Assembly (NCBI GenBank): GCA_013076295.1
Contig: RQOL01000718.1
Span: forward strand, 992,001 to 1,056,000
Reading direction: 5' to 3'
DNA: 64,000 nt
DNA from: Sanderia malayensis
Lineage: Eukaryota; Cnidaria; Scyphozoa; Semaeostomeae; Pelagiidae
Shown: piece after piece, positions 11,665 to 23,900 of the stretch
Numbering within the stretch: the first letter of the stretch is position 1
How the letters are laid out: every line of letters starts with the position of its first letter
The notes under the pieces: generated by a model
What the model was told of the DNA's origin: nothing
The model's input: the letters and a program-made list of their open reading frames with translations, nothing else
The model's database searches: none
Position numbers and translations under genes: made by a program

Positions 11665-12597
11665 TTAGTCATTCTCTTCTTCCTGCGTCTCCTCCTCAGT
11701 ATCAATCTCTATATCTTCTTTCATTTTCTTAATAACTTTATCTGAGACTTTTTCACCATTTTCAACTGCTTCACACAGGTCTAGGCACTGAAAGATAGAA
11801 ACGGTAGAGAATGGAGCACATATATATTGCTACCAGTATCTATTATTCTGTAGTGCATTTATCCTATTATAGTGAGAATTAAGCACTGAAGACGCTTCTA
11901 ACCAGGCACTTTATACCATTGTAACTTGGGTATATGACCATGCACTCTTTATCATCAGAATATAGTTTATCAGAATACTAAGGCCTAAAATCTCTAGAAT
12001 TTTAAGAAAATTTTAAGAATAAAATCAAACTTAACATCAGAACACTAATTTTTATTTCTGCGAGCTTTTTTATCTTTCATGAAGTTTCATTTTGATGATG
12101 TATGTTTTGAAATTCACTCATCCGCCCTTTGGGTTGTTAACTTGTTCAGTGAAAATCCTCGTAAAGTGAAGAATGTATTATCCCCAGCTGTACTATCAGT
12201 ATATTGACTCCTAATTTCACTATCATATATACATCACAATCTGTTTATTTAGAACGAGCCCGCGTGGACTGTTTGCAACCAGGTCATGTCTGGCTTTAAC
12301 TAATATGCTGAGCTCATCCCATGTAGTAATACATATAATCGCATGTAGTAACAAAATGTAGCATGCAATAAAGGTTAGACAAAATACAAATTTATCTACA
12401 TCTTCAAGTTCATCTCTCAATTTAAGATTTTCAGCTTCTTTGTGAGCAATGATATCCTCTAGTGATTTGTATCTCATCTTCTTCCTAGCACGGCATTCTC
12501 TAGCAGATTGCCGGCTTTTTTGCAAGCGTGCTTCAACGTCAATTTTCGAAGAAGGTTTTCGACCTCTGCGCTTTTTTTGAGGCGGACTATCGGCCAT
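11665..12597 (-). CDS. CREBL2: CREBL2/REPTOR-BP-type bZIP transcription factor (two exons)
   Basis: On the - strand, exon 1 is 12597-12388 and exon 2 is 11787-11665; the donor is GTATTT, the acceptor CTTTCAG, phase 0. This gives 110 residues, close to the roughly 120 of vertebrate CREBL2. An RGRKP motif at 11-15 precedes the basic region KSRQSARECRARKKMRY (27-43), which is the CREBL2 signature, and then a short leucine zipper at about 46-75. I chose this donor over an earlier GTAGAT because only it keeps the zipper spacing (ELEDVDKF then CLDLCEAVENGEKV) aligned with the vertebrate ELEMYKQW/CMAMDQGKIPSE. The tail is acidic. The start was taken at M11 of the open frame (12597), as in CREBL2. 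The fly relative partners REPTOR in the TORC1 stress response; that role is family knowledge. The gene lies head to head with the zinc-finger gene at 12980. Confidence 0.9.
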
Positions 12598-12979
12598 CGC
12601 ACACGAAATTATAGACTTGCAAGACAAAAGTTGTAAACCTCAAGGTTAACAGTCTGTAATTCTTCTACAAAGATCACAAGATTCGAAGTTTTATAGGATC
12701 CAGGTTGAAAGAAAAATTCGTGCCTTCCTCCACCATCTTGTTTGTTTTGATTTTGAGAAGAAAATTCTAGAGAGCCTCCTTTCCACGTAGAATGACGCAA
12801 TTACAAATTCCAATGACGTAAGCAGGGGAAAAGGTTTTGATGCATATGAAATCATATCAGCATTGCATTGCCCTAATTTTATTTCCAACGATTTCCAAAA
12901 ATTCTCAAAAATGTTGTTTTTAGCTGTTCCACCTTTGCAGCCTTTGGAATTATTCTCCGCAACTACCTGAAATACCGAC
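12598..12979. promoter_or_regulatory. Shared bidirectional promoter region with two CRE-like sites
   Basis: 382 bp separate the start codons of two divergent genes. TGACGCAA at 12793-12800 and TGACGTAA at 12814-12821 are CRE/ATF-type octamers in the same orientation, 21 bp apart, which is about two helical turns. No TATA box stands out. A shared regulatory role is inferred from the arrangement. Confidence 0.55.
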
Positions 12980-14512
12980 ATGAATGCACAATATCGTAAC
13001 GATGCGGCCAATATATGCAGTTCTGGCAGCATAAAAGCTGATTTCCGCCGAGTTAAAAGTTGTGAAGGCCTCAAATCTGTGCCCGTTGAAGAACAACCGG
13101 ATGAAGGTGGACAATTCCTTGCCAGTACTTTAAATGATTTGAAATTAAATGATAAGGCAAACGATAGGTTGAAAATGTTCTATTGTTCTGCGTGCAGTGT
13201 CGACTTAAACTCGATGTCACAAGCAAGGCAGCATGTTTTGGGCACGAGGCATGCAAAAAAGTGCAAAGACGTGCATCCATTGAAACGAAAAATTTTGGAA
13301 GCACCTAGCGCTGCTACGCAACATCACGGAAAAGCGGGGAGGAAGAACTTTTTCTGTGTCTCTTGCGATCTGGAATTGAACTCTTCCACACAAGCTGAAG
13401 CTCATCTCAACAGTACAAGACATAAAAATAATGATACTTGCAGTCAAGAATTTCTGGCAAGTAATGTTAAATGTGTTGAATGTGTACCATAAATCCTCGA
13501 ATAAATAAGCCCCCACCTTCGAATAAGCCCTCCGCTCGAATAAGCCCCATCTTGATAATCATTTGCAAGGATATTGAGCCCAAGTATCGAGACATTGAAG
13601 TTGTTCAGTGAATGTATTGGAAATAACAGCAAGTTTAAATCAATAATTTTATTGATTGGCAGCATCGTATATAGCTTTTATTTTGCTTAATGTTGAACAA
13701 TAATCAGACAAAAATTTCGTTTTTACAAATAAGCCCCCGGGGATTTATTCAAGGATTTACGGTATGTCTTTAGGTTGGGCTCATTTATTAAACCTGCTAC
13801 CCGACTTGCTACTTGCTGCTAACTGCAAAGCTAATTGTATTTCAGGCTTTGAGCAACCACAAAGCGGAGAATAATTCAGAGTTGAGGTGCATTCTGTGCA
13901 ATGTTTTCTTCACATCACACATCAATGAACAAGATCATTACAGTGGCAAGAAGCATGCTGCCAAGCTCAGAGAAAAGGAAATGATCAACTTATTATCACG
14001 TTCGACTTCATCTGAAGAACAGCCATCATATCCGGTGCAAATTGAGGCATCTCCTCCTGCAAGCCCTGTTCACAGTAGCATAGATAAGGATGATGAAACC
14101 TTCATAGGAATTCAACCAAGTTGCTCTTGTACGTTCTAGTTTGAATTCATCTCTTTATATTCTTGCTTGTGCAATTTGTTTGGTTTTTTATAATGAAGGG
14201 TTGTTTTGTTGCTTGTTGCTAAATGCTCTTGCTCTTTTCATAGCTGGAACAAGAGAGACTGGTCAGGCTTTATTAGAGAAGCCCAATGAACAAAGTTTCC
14301 TTCAGTGCCAGCTTTGTCGATTGTCAGTGAACTCAGAAAGCCAGCTGAATGCACATTATGTGAGCAAGAAGCATTTGCAAGCCGTAGATCAGATGACAAA
14401 GCAAGGCTGTGGAAGAGGCAGGGCAGTCATGTTAAATAGATTAAGACAATTGTCTGACCCTGGGCAAAGAGATGGAGTTTATTATCAGGGAAATAGCAGA
14501 ACTGGAAGCTGA
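12980..14512 (+). CDS. Four U1-type C2H2 zinc-finger protein (ZNF346/ZNF385/ZMAT-like), three exons
   Basis: Exons are 12980-13483, 13846-14128 and 14244-14512, giving 351 residues. There are four fingers with the U1-type spacing C-x2-C-x12-H-x5-H: C69/C72/H85/H91, C126/C129/H142/H148, C183/C186/H199/H205 and C284/C287/H300/H306. They are separated by long linkers and end in (T/K)(R/K)H, as in JAZ/ZNF346 and ZNF385 proteins, which bind double-stranded or structured RNA. The exon 1 donor must be phase 0 to enter exon 2 in frame. The only good fit is after GAATGT, where a 276-bp MITE now interrupts the donor. The nearby GTAATG donor at 13461 is phase 1 and runs into a stop codon nine codons on. 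The exon 2 donor is GTACGT at 14129; a weaker GTTGCT at 14121 is possible. An AATAAA lies at 14932. Confidence 0.8.
13487..13762. mobile_element. MITE family C inserted in a splice donor
   Basis: The termini CCATAAATCCTCGAATAAAT and the imperfect complement ATTTATTCAAGGATTTACGG are flanked by TA at 13485-13486 and 13763-13764. Sub-terminal AAGCCCCC blocks give a long imperfect stem. It is 276 bp and non-coding. Removing it with one TA restores GTATGT at the exon 1 end of the zinc-finger gene. Confidence 0.85.
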
Positions 14513-14931
14513 GGAGAATGACAAGCAGTAACCTGTAATGGAATTACAATTTGACATTGTTTGAAGTTGATAAATCCTTCTGGTTTTGGATTGTAAAAGA
14601 TTCTTGATCATGAATTGTTACTTTGAGTTTTTCCACTACATTAAAAGCAGTATGGTAGTCTATTAAACTGCACATGTGTTTTTAAAGACATTTATTGTTA
14701 TTGTTGTCTGACAAGATTGAAAATAGCAGAGAATAACTATCGTTCTTATAAACATATAAAGGCTACAAGTGAACCAAGTCACTTATTTGTACAAAGAACT
14801 GTTAATATTGAAGTTTGAACTTTTAATAATCTGTATAGTCCCCCCCTTGTAGAGATTAGATCATATTTATTTAAAGGAATTTTTGTGTTTTTAAAGCGGT
14901 TATACAAGCTTTCATAGACGTGTGTCTTGTG

Positions 14932-14937
14932 AATAAA
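14932..14937 (+). terminator. Polyadenylation signal of the zinc-finger gene
   Basis: AATAAA about 420 nt after the stop codon at 14512, consistent with a medium-length 3' untranslated region. Confidence 0.6.
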
Positions 14938-17900
14938 GCTTTATTGAACATTTACATTATGGTGACTTTGATGTCACAAACTCAGCCGTGGCATTTTTTG
15001 ATGACTTGACTTTATTTCTTACGCTGCGCAGCCTCAAATCTCCCACGTGCGCAGCAAATGTTCACAACACAACGAGCCCAGCCCAGCCCACCTCTGCTCC
15101 CTGTTATTTTCATTCATTCATTTTCATTCGCAAGTTTTTGCGTTTTTATCCACGCGAGTAAGTGCCAATGTTTCGTTACACTTTTCCTGTTGTCTTAAGG
15201 CTATATCTATTGAATTAAATGCATTAGATGTTGTAAGTTTGCTACCCAAGAAAATTCCATCCAGAACTGTTGGTCCAACTAACGTTGAGATCAAACGTCT
15301 GGGCTGGAAAGTTGAGGTGGAGGGGTTGTGAGCAAACAAACGTATTATTAGGCCTATCACGAATGCGCATCAATTAAATGTAAATTCATTGCCTCTATTT
15401 CAAGCTTATTGAGTAATTAGTTAGTGGTTTTCTATTCATTTACTGTTAATTTCGTTTAAATTGTGCTTTTTTGTGTCAGATTAGACGAATAAAGACGCGC
15501 GAAATGGCATTAGCTACCCGCTGCATGCAAACAACTGGGTGGGCTGGGCGGAACTCTCCTCAACCATGCAACTCAAACTCCCAACAACATCGATTCAGTA
15601 CATACAAATCAAGGAAAACTGGTCAACTGGTTATGTGTTTGGTATGAACTATGCATGACGGTAACAGAATCCTTTCTTTTATCCCTTGAGCTGACAAATA
15701 TAAACAAAGGGGGTCATAACACCAACAGACCCCAGAGCCGTTTTCTTGAAATAAAAGCATTTATAAGCTCTTTGTCTAAGTACAAGGTGATCTGCTGAAT
15801 AAATGGTAATCTGTTGTCTGATAAGAAGATGGTTGTTAAACAAGGAACATCTCTTTATCAGGATTATATACAACCCAGCCAGGTGTCATGAGAAACTGCT
15901 TTATTAAAGATAACAATGTTATTCATGAAGCTTTCTATCAATAATATTGGGATCAAATGTTATTGATAAAGAAATATACAACATTTGATAGGATATAATA
16001 AACAATTTTTATGAGAACACAGTAATTTTTGTTAAGCCCCTGAATGTTTGGCATGGTTATTTTTAAATTTCCATTGTTTTTTATAGAAATTTGAGCTTCA
16101 GTATTCTTATAAACATTATTCCTGTAAAGAATTGTTTTGAAAAGACAAATTGTTTTATTGAATGAAGAAAAGACGTTTTTTGAATAACTACGGACGTTTT
16201 TCAAGATTTTCCCTGATCCTAAAAATTGGATTAAGATTACAAAACCGAAATAGTTTCAATTTGTGGCTCACTTTTTCCACAACCAGTACTGAATATGGTT
16301 GACTTAAAACAATTCATCCAGTAGAAATATTTTGTTCAAATTTAGAAACAGTGCTATAGAATCTCTAGATGCCGCAAATGAAAATTACTCCCTTCAAGGC
16401 ATTCGTAGAGATGAACAAAAATCCACTTCAATTGCTGCAAAGCTATTTTCTGCACGATTTGTACGTGTCCCAATTTTGTATTGAATTGAATTTATCAGCT
16501 CTCAAAAATGACCTGGTTGCATGTGCACGCTTCGGAACAAAATTACATAACATGCTGACGGCACATGTCAATAATAAATCGAAATACTTTTTTTTGAAAT
16601 TCCAACTTATATCCGCAAAACAAAGCGTCTTTGAATGGGCAGAAGATAACTCACGCTTTGAGCATAGACAAGCAGCGTAAGTTGCAAGCTGTTTGTGTGT
16701 ATTGGAATCTCCTTACCAGCAATGAATTTTCAATGCCAAAACGCACCCCATACTGGGCCCCCAAGTGCATGACATTCTCGGCATTCAAACTCGTCAAATA
16801 AATTATCAAATTTAATAATTATGCTAAGAACAACCAACAATGCATAATTTAAAAATTTAAGTTGAATTTATTTCGGACCATTCCTTTTTTAGACGATGAC
16901 GTGCGGAATTTGCTATTACCCTCCGTGAGCAAGCATTTTATTTTCCCAACTATGCCATCGCATCTAACAAGACCTACGTGCATCGCAAGGTAACAACTAC
17001 AGTACAAAGTATACGCATACACGTATCTGCCTTTATTACTTTTCACGTTTTGTTCTGCTTTTATTATCCCGGACAATGGTATTTTTTTAAGATTTTAATC
17101 TCCATTGCTTTATACAATTTCTGCATTATCTTCACCATAACGGGATGGTTGGATGTATTGCGAAGCCCTTTCGTTCGAGGGAAATTCTATTTCAATGTGA
17201 AGCCGCAGGTCAATGCGTATAAGATATGTTCATCTCTTCTTATCTTACAGAAATCAACAAATTGCTGGCCTGATTTTGAATCTGCGACTGTTGTTCGCTC
17301 TAGTTGCTCGCAGTTTATGTAGCTACGCAAAGACCGAACCGTCAAAAAATCTTCTCCAATTAACATCGTTGTTTTATTACTAATGCAAGAAGACGAAGTG
17401 TATACGAGTAAACAAGTAGGTTTGTATATAAACATGTTACAAGCGACTTATAATTGAGATTGAACTGCTTATTCAAAGCAGTAATTCTTTGGTGGTCCGC
17501 CATCGTGTATACCTCTATTAGTCCCGTATCCTGATAAGTTTTGTGATAGCATGTATTAGACGAAGCGCATCCATCTCGCTGCTAGCTACTGTGTCGTTTT
17601 GGCAGCACGAATGTGAATTTGCTGTCGTGGGAAAATTACCTTAGATACTTGGTCTGGAGCGAATTTGCTTTGACGAATTTGGCGAATTTGCGGCTTATTT
17701 GTAAAGACAAAGCTATTTGTTTTTGTTTAACAGTCGCTTGGTTAATGTGATTCAATCGATAAGTCGACAAGAAGAACTCTCGACTTGTACAGTTTTGCAT
17801 ATACTTGGGTTATATCAGCACAGCATCGAGCATGCCAGAAACTAGAGCAACCATCGCGGATTCGTGTAAGCAAGTATTTTATTTGTATGCCTGTCTTCAT

Positions 17901-18466
17901 TGGCTATTGATGAGGTCGAATAATTTTCTTAGCTTGGCTACGTAGCTGCTAAGGTTTTTTGTATGTGTTTCTGTAAAGATTTGAAATCGACGTTGCTTTG
18001 ATCGTTGCTTGTTGTTGCCAGACTCAAAACAATTCATGCTTTCATTTGCAAGAAATGGCATTGCAGTTAACGTTTAGAAATTACAGAGACGTAGCTGTTG
18101 TTGGAATTAGCTTGTCTATGGGCTAGCTATCATTAGTAATAGGGTCTGTGCTAGTTAGCTATCATTAGTAATAGGGTCTGTGCTGTGACAGAGGAAACAT
18201 AACGCTGCAATACTAGGATGCTCGTATGGTGAATGTTGTGAAGGTGGATGTTGTGTTAGGTAGAGCGCGTAACTTTTCATTTAACTTTGCTCCGATTAGA
18301 ATAACGATTGGCCTTGTGATCAAAACTGATGACTAATCGATGCAAAATGTGACGGCTGGAAAGCTGTAATGTATGTTCGACCAAATTCGCCAGATGGATT
18401 TTCCGGCTACTATTTTTAATGATCAGTTTAAATTTTTACGACCGTTTAATTGCGACTTTTGTCTGC
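14938..18466. other. Gene-poor stretch
   Basis: No recognised gene. A 94-codon frame at 15047-15331 (+) has a coding-like final third but no domain. A 103-codon frame at 16369-16680 (+) is also unrecognised. About 80 bp at 16030-16130 recurs inverted near 37980-38060, so it belongs to an unclassified interspersed repeat. A 32-bp tandem duplication lies at 18125-18183. Confidence 0.45.
18125..18183. repeat. 32-bp tandem duplication
   Basis: AGCTATCATTAGTAATAGGG plus GTCTGTGCT occurs twice with period 32, with no difference seen over the shared 28 bases. It is probably a recent slippage or repair product. Confidence 0.85.
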
Positions 18467-18470
18467 TTAA

Positions 18471-19963
18471 AGTGCCCCTACGGCTTTTTTTTTTATTTGT
18501 GAATTCAATAAAACTCGGTACGCTGACTTCAGATCTGAAATTAATTTTTAAATCAGACGCGTAGTTCACGAGTTATAACGTGTGGAAGTGTCGATGTTTC
18601 GTCATTTTCGCCATTTTCCTTGTCTCACTTTTAGGACTGGGTCGAGTCCACTATGACATCATAGTGGAAGCCCCTTTTTTCCCGTACTGAAGCAACAAAT
18701 CTGACGTCGATTTTCTCTCATACTATGGACTCGATATTTGTTTTTTTGACTTTGATGATTAGAAACAGGTCGGCACATTATGGCATTGAAATTTGAAAGG
18801 CTTGTGATGAGTTTGCAGCTGTGGGGAGGAATTACAAAATTCCCATGTAGTGGCTGCTCAGTGTGCTCAGTGGCGGCGGGCGTAGGCCGTGTAATGTTAA
18901 AACAGTACGGAATTTCAATAGGATCAAAAACATGATCACAGATATTTGACAGGACCTGAAAATTGTTAGATTTATATGTGAAACTGGGAAAATATGCCAA
19001 ATCGATGTGTTTTGCTATGCCGTGGAAATACACCGGATAAATCAAGATTTGTAGAGCTTCACAGGATTCAGCTTTATCAGGACGATCGCCCTGAAGCTGT
19101 AACGAGAAGGAAGTGGATAGATTTCATCAATTCGCAACGACGGACGAAATTCTAAACTTCGCAGTTAGAAAATGCCAACATGCAACCATCAATTTGGGTG
19201 CAATAACGAAATTCATGTGTAGTAATAAGGAATTGTGTTGCACATTTTCTACACTTGCTGTATCTAATGAAAATCGAATCGTTTCAAGTTTCTTCAACCA
19301 CAAAGGTTGACCGACACGGATGGATATGGCCATGGCCTAAATCATATTACGTATAGAATTTTGATACACTTTTACTTCATCAGATACACAACAGAAAGAT
19401 AATAATTCAGATCCAGTCAAATGCCCAGAAAGTTTTCTTTCAACATTTCTTTTCTCGCTCACATCTCTTTCATAGCTTTCAGCGAAAGAGTTCTCAGCCA
19501 AATGGCATAACAAATGCATCAGGTTCTCCTCCATCGGTCTGCTTTACTCTACGATACGATCAATCCTATCCCCTCGCAATCTTCGCATTCCTCGGCACTG
19601 CAATCCCTACTGTCATGAACTACTATCCGACTAAGAATGTTTAATTTATGGAAACTTTCTATTCAATTCTGATCACCAAAATTGCACAAATCCCCATGAA
19701 TACACATAACAAGACAAGACAGCGCAAACAACATTATCTATTATACTGAATGCAGGCATACGCCCGCCGCCACTGAGCACACCGAGTCCACTATGATGTC
19801 ATAGTGGACTCGACCCAGTCCTAAAAGTGAGACACGAAAGTGTGAACGCAATCTCTCGTAACTCAACAATTACTCATCAGATCAAAAAAATATAAACGGT
19901 ATCAGAATCAGCGCATTCGATTCTATACTTTTAGCCAATAAAAAAAAAAGCCGTAGGGGCACT
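18471..19963. mobile_element. Kolobok-like DNA transposon, non-autonomous, with decayed THAP domain
   Basis: A 1493-bp unit with inverted ends AGTGCCCCTACGGC followed by an A/T run, flanked on both sides by TTAA (18467-18470, 19964-19967). Sub-terminal inverted matches continue inwards: the GGACTGGGTCGAGTCCACTA block near 18637 and 19815, and the GTGCTCAGTGGCGGCGGGCG block near 18863 and 19770. Each end carries a palindrome around TCCACTATGA/TCATAGTGGA. TTAA duplications together with a THAP zinc finger are the hallmark of the Kolobok superfamily; piggyBac also uses TTAA but lacks THAP. No DDE catalytic region is visible, so the copy is not autonomous. Confidence 0.8.
18994..19155 (+). pseudogene. 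Degenerate THAP zinc-finger fragment inside the Kolobok-like element
   Basis: A 53-codon frame starts MPNRCVLLCRGNTPDKSRF, followed by LHRIQLY, DDRPEA and RRKWIDFI. This is the N-terminal part of a transposon-type THAP domain: C5 and C9, a histidine, and W41. It stops at a TAA just where the C-x2-H-F half should follow. The continuation is only dimly visible in another frame (CQH at about 19180), so the domain is broken. It encodes no working DNA-binding unit as it stands. Confidence 0.7.
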
Positions 19964-20902
19964 TTAAAGAAGCATCACATGCGATGCTCGTGTGTGGCGT
20001 CGGAATCTGTGGATATAAATGTGGTAATGAATGTAGCCTGATATATTGATTCTAATTTTCGCAACCGTTCTAAACGGGCTTAGAAGTCTTGTCATCTCAA
20101 CTCCAATAAGATTCAATGTTGTGATACCGATCGATTATAGTTATGCCAGCAAAATACGAAATCATCTCGACAAAAGGCATGTTAATCATGGATTATACAG
20201 ACATTGGCTTGTGTACCTTCGCGTTGTTGGACATTTCTAATGATCCATCATCCACCGTAATCTTATCTTGTTTACCGGCAAACAGGATTATTAGGCATAA
20301 TAAGTAAAGTGAGTCGCGGAGGAGGAAAGTCAGAGCATGGGGTGAAATCTCAGGGGATTTGGAGAATGAGGTTTTTCAGCTTTATTGGTATGGTAGCGAA
20401 TATAATTTGTAATGAAACCTTTCACGGTTGAATAATGGTTAGGTTTGGAATCTCAGACAGTTTTTTAATCATTGTATTCAACTTCAAACTCAATAACAAC
20501 TTCGACAACAACTACAACAACAAATGATTATTCCTCTGATTCTCTTTCATTACTTTTTCTCAATGCACGTTATAGAAATGGATGCTTATTATGGATGTTT
20601 CATTGTAGCCTTTTGTGTATATTAAGCTAATTTTAACTGATCTACAGGGCTGTGTTATTGTACCTTCTGGAAACAGACAATTTTCCGTTATCTTTAACTT
20701 TGTTATAGCTATTGATTTTCTAGGGGTGAAGGTTGACATTGATTGTTGGTTTTAATTCATTGCTTCTTCGGTTTTTAGATCCTGCCGAGATGTAGACACT
20801 AGACACATGGCATTTTACTCGACCGCATTGTAGAAGCAATTTAAACTGTAACAGGTTGTTTATTGTTGGCTTAGACGCCGAGATTGAGCAACAATATACA
20901 AT

Positions 20903-23900
20903 ATGCATTTATTCAAAAAAGACAGAGTTGATAGTGTGCTTCCATGGTATCCGAGAGTGATTCGGGATCTTTTCTTTCACCTGTTGCTTGTAACAAATGT
21001 ATTCGGTAAGTATCATGCTGTGATCGACTTTATTACGGTGATTATGATTTATGATTTATGATTTATGATTTATGATTTATGATTTATGATTTATGATTTA
21101 TGATTTTTTCAGCCATTAATTACAAACCACGTTTCACTCCAAACCCCATCTTTACATCAGTGTTAGAAAACTCAGAAGCTGGTAAGTGAAATTTTACAAT
21201 TATGTTTCTTAACTGTCGTTTTACTATTTTTACCAACTCTGACATACTTCTACTATTAATGCCACTTTTGTAACTTTATCAATGTACTGTACAGTAAAAA
21301 CCCGCATTATGAGAACCAGTGGATAAAGAACCTCTCAAGATGATGTTTCTGCTCAAAATTATGTAGTTGAACAAAAGGGTGGGAGTCAAACTTTCAGGTT
21401 CTTCTATGCGAATTTTTACTATGTAATAGATGTCTTCAAAATCTTCAAATCTGTCACTGTTTTTTTCGTTAGGCACGTCACTTATCAAAATCTCTGATTA
21501 CACGGTGGACGATGAAGGTGATACGATTACGTATAGCCTTGATGTCGTTGGACAGTCTTTTTGCACAATTGATCCAGCCAGTGGCCTCATTTCACTGAAA
21601 CAACCTATTGATAGAGAGGTATGGTATGTTTCTGGCACATGATAGTTGGTGAAAGATAACATGCTTTCAGACCAGACCTCTTTATGGCTTTTTTATAGTG
21701 ACTGCTTTCGGGTCTTCAATGTTATAATTTTCATGGACTCGCATCATCGTTTTGACTCTATTTACCTAACAAAATTATACTGAAATATAGCTATATATTT
21801 TAACGTAATATAAAATATGGCAATGTAGCTTGACCTGCATTACAGCATGGTATGTTAAAATTAAACTAACCTTTAAATAATACAAAATTGGAATTACCAA
21901 ACTGCAACTTATCGTATGAGACACGCAATTGAATTCCATCGAGGTCTCGTATTTTGAAACAAGTAGCAATATGAAGGCAGACTTGTCTTTTAATGATCGG
22001 GCATTTTTTGAATTGCCAGTCGCTTGTTGCCCTTGGTTAAACCATGTTTTCAACCTTGTTTACTTAGTTGTTTATGCATTCATTTGTGTTTTGTTTATTA
22101 TGGTATTTGTGTGTTTTGTTTTCAGAAACATGATCGTGTAGAATTCAATGTGTATGCAGAAGATAACTTCGAAGGAGGCGGCCCTACACGAAGGGTGAGT
22201 TAATGCAGTTGTTTATAGTTAATTGGACATGTAAGCAAAGACAGGACATAATGGAACCTTGTTAATGGGGCAACGAACGGGCCACCGAAAATTGGCCATG
22301 TTAACGAGGGCCCTCATTGATAACAGCACTTCATGTGCTGAAGAGAATACCCTGTGTAAGCATTGTTGTTATTATTCGGAAGCGTCAAATTTAGGAGTTT
22401 AAGGGGTAAAATTATTAATAACTTCCTGAGTAGCGTTTCTTTTTAATGGGCATCTGGAAATGTAGATGCATTTATAAACAATATGCCAAGTCCTGATATC
22501 TCGGTCTTTGATCACCGAATCATGTTCATGATTTTGCTTCGAGGTCGTGGGTACCGCATTTCATTCCCCCGAGTTTACAGATTTACGAAATAAGAGAAAT
22601 ATGCTGTCAGTAAGCTTTTAAAAAGCTTACTGGACACTGATACTAATTTCTTTGTAAAGGACACCCGCGAAGCAGATGAAAATGTGAAACTAAAACAAAT
22701 AAAAGAGCACAAGTAATTTAAATCATGAACAGCTTCTTTGCAAAACGAATGAGATTATTTTGGTTCTCAAATGCGGCGCTCATTTGGGGGGGGGGCGGCG
22801 GCGCTCAATCGAGTATATTTCTGGCCAATGTAAATTTAAGAATTATAAATCTTTTTTCCATTCTAGGCCACTCTAGTGTTTTTCATTTATCTTTTGGATG
22901 AGAATGATTGTGTCCCACAATTCAAATCAACGCCATATATTGCATCAGTTCGAGAGGTATGTTCGAAACATGCTATTCTATATTATACGTCAAACATCGT
23001 CGTCAAGTTCAGAGTTTACTCTTGTGTGCATAATAAACGGGGGGGGGTTAAAATAAACGGGGGATGGGGAAAAATCCTCAAAAACTAATAAACGGGGGGG
23101 GTCAAAATAAACGGGGGGATGGAATCTCCAAAAAGCAACAGACGGGGGATGCACAGTACTAATAAATGATCTTTCTTGATGTTGAAAATCTAGAAGTGCT
23201 ACTAATATAGAAAAGGAAAAATTAATTATGTTCATGCTCATCATTCACATAATTTAAGTAAACAGCAGTGCAAAACCAAAAATTCTAAATTTGAATTGCC
23301 AAAAAACAATAAACGGGGGGGTCATAATTACCTCCGGGGGGTGGGAAAATTTTTAAAAAATTAATAAGCGGGGGGGTACGTTTATTATGCACACAAGAGT
23401 AACTTTGTTACGTTTCATAAAGCATCTGTGCCATCAGATTTCGCGCCACACAATTGCTGTAATTGCGCGCGTATATGCGAACTGCTTTACAAGTGCACCT
23501 GTTAATGCTTAATCTAGCAATGAAATAATGGTATGTGTAACTGTTTTGTAGCAGTGAAATGGTAGGCTGTAACTGTAATTGTGATTGTAATTATAATTTG
23601 TCACGAACTTCAGAACGCAAGCATTGGTGACTCCGTACTAACGCTGAGCGCTACAGACAAAGATCAAGGACGGAATGCGGAAATGCTGTTTTTATTCAAA
23701 AATGGAACGCAGGTACATGGACACTCCTAATACCATATGTCTAAAGTGCTCCTCCCTAGCTCGTTTTCTGCTCTTCATAACTTCGTCATGATTGGGCTCT
23801 GTGTTTGCGCTTCCGCGGAGTATTGTTATTTCTTTTAGGCTGATGAATTATTTTGTTTCGAATTTCAGATTCCTCAATTCACCCTGACACCTGCTGGACT

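Noticed and set aside
15047..15331. 94-codon open frame with coding-like C-terminal third
   Set aside because: No domain, and the N-terminal part is low complexity; a lone last exon is possible but unsupported.
17831..17866. ATG-led peptide (MPETRATIADS) followed by GTAAGC, as a possible first exon of the cadherin gene
   Set aside because: No acceptor in phase 1 downstream leads into an open frame, and 20903 has its own ATG with an in-frame stop just upstream.
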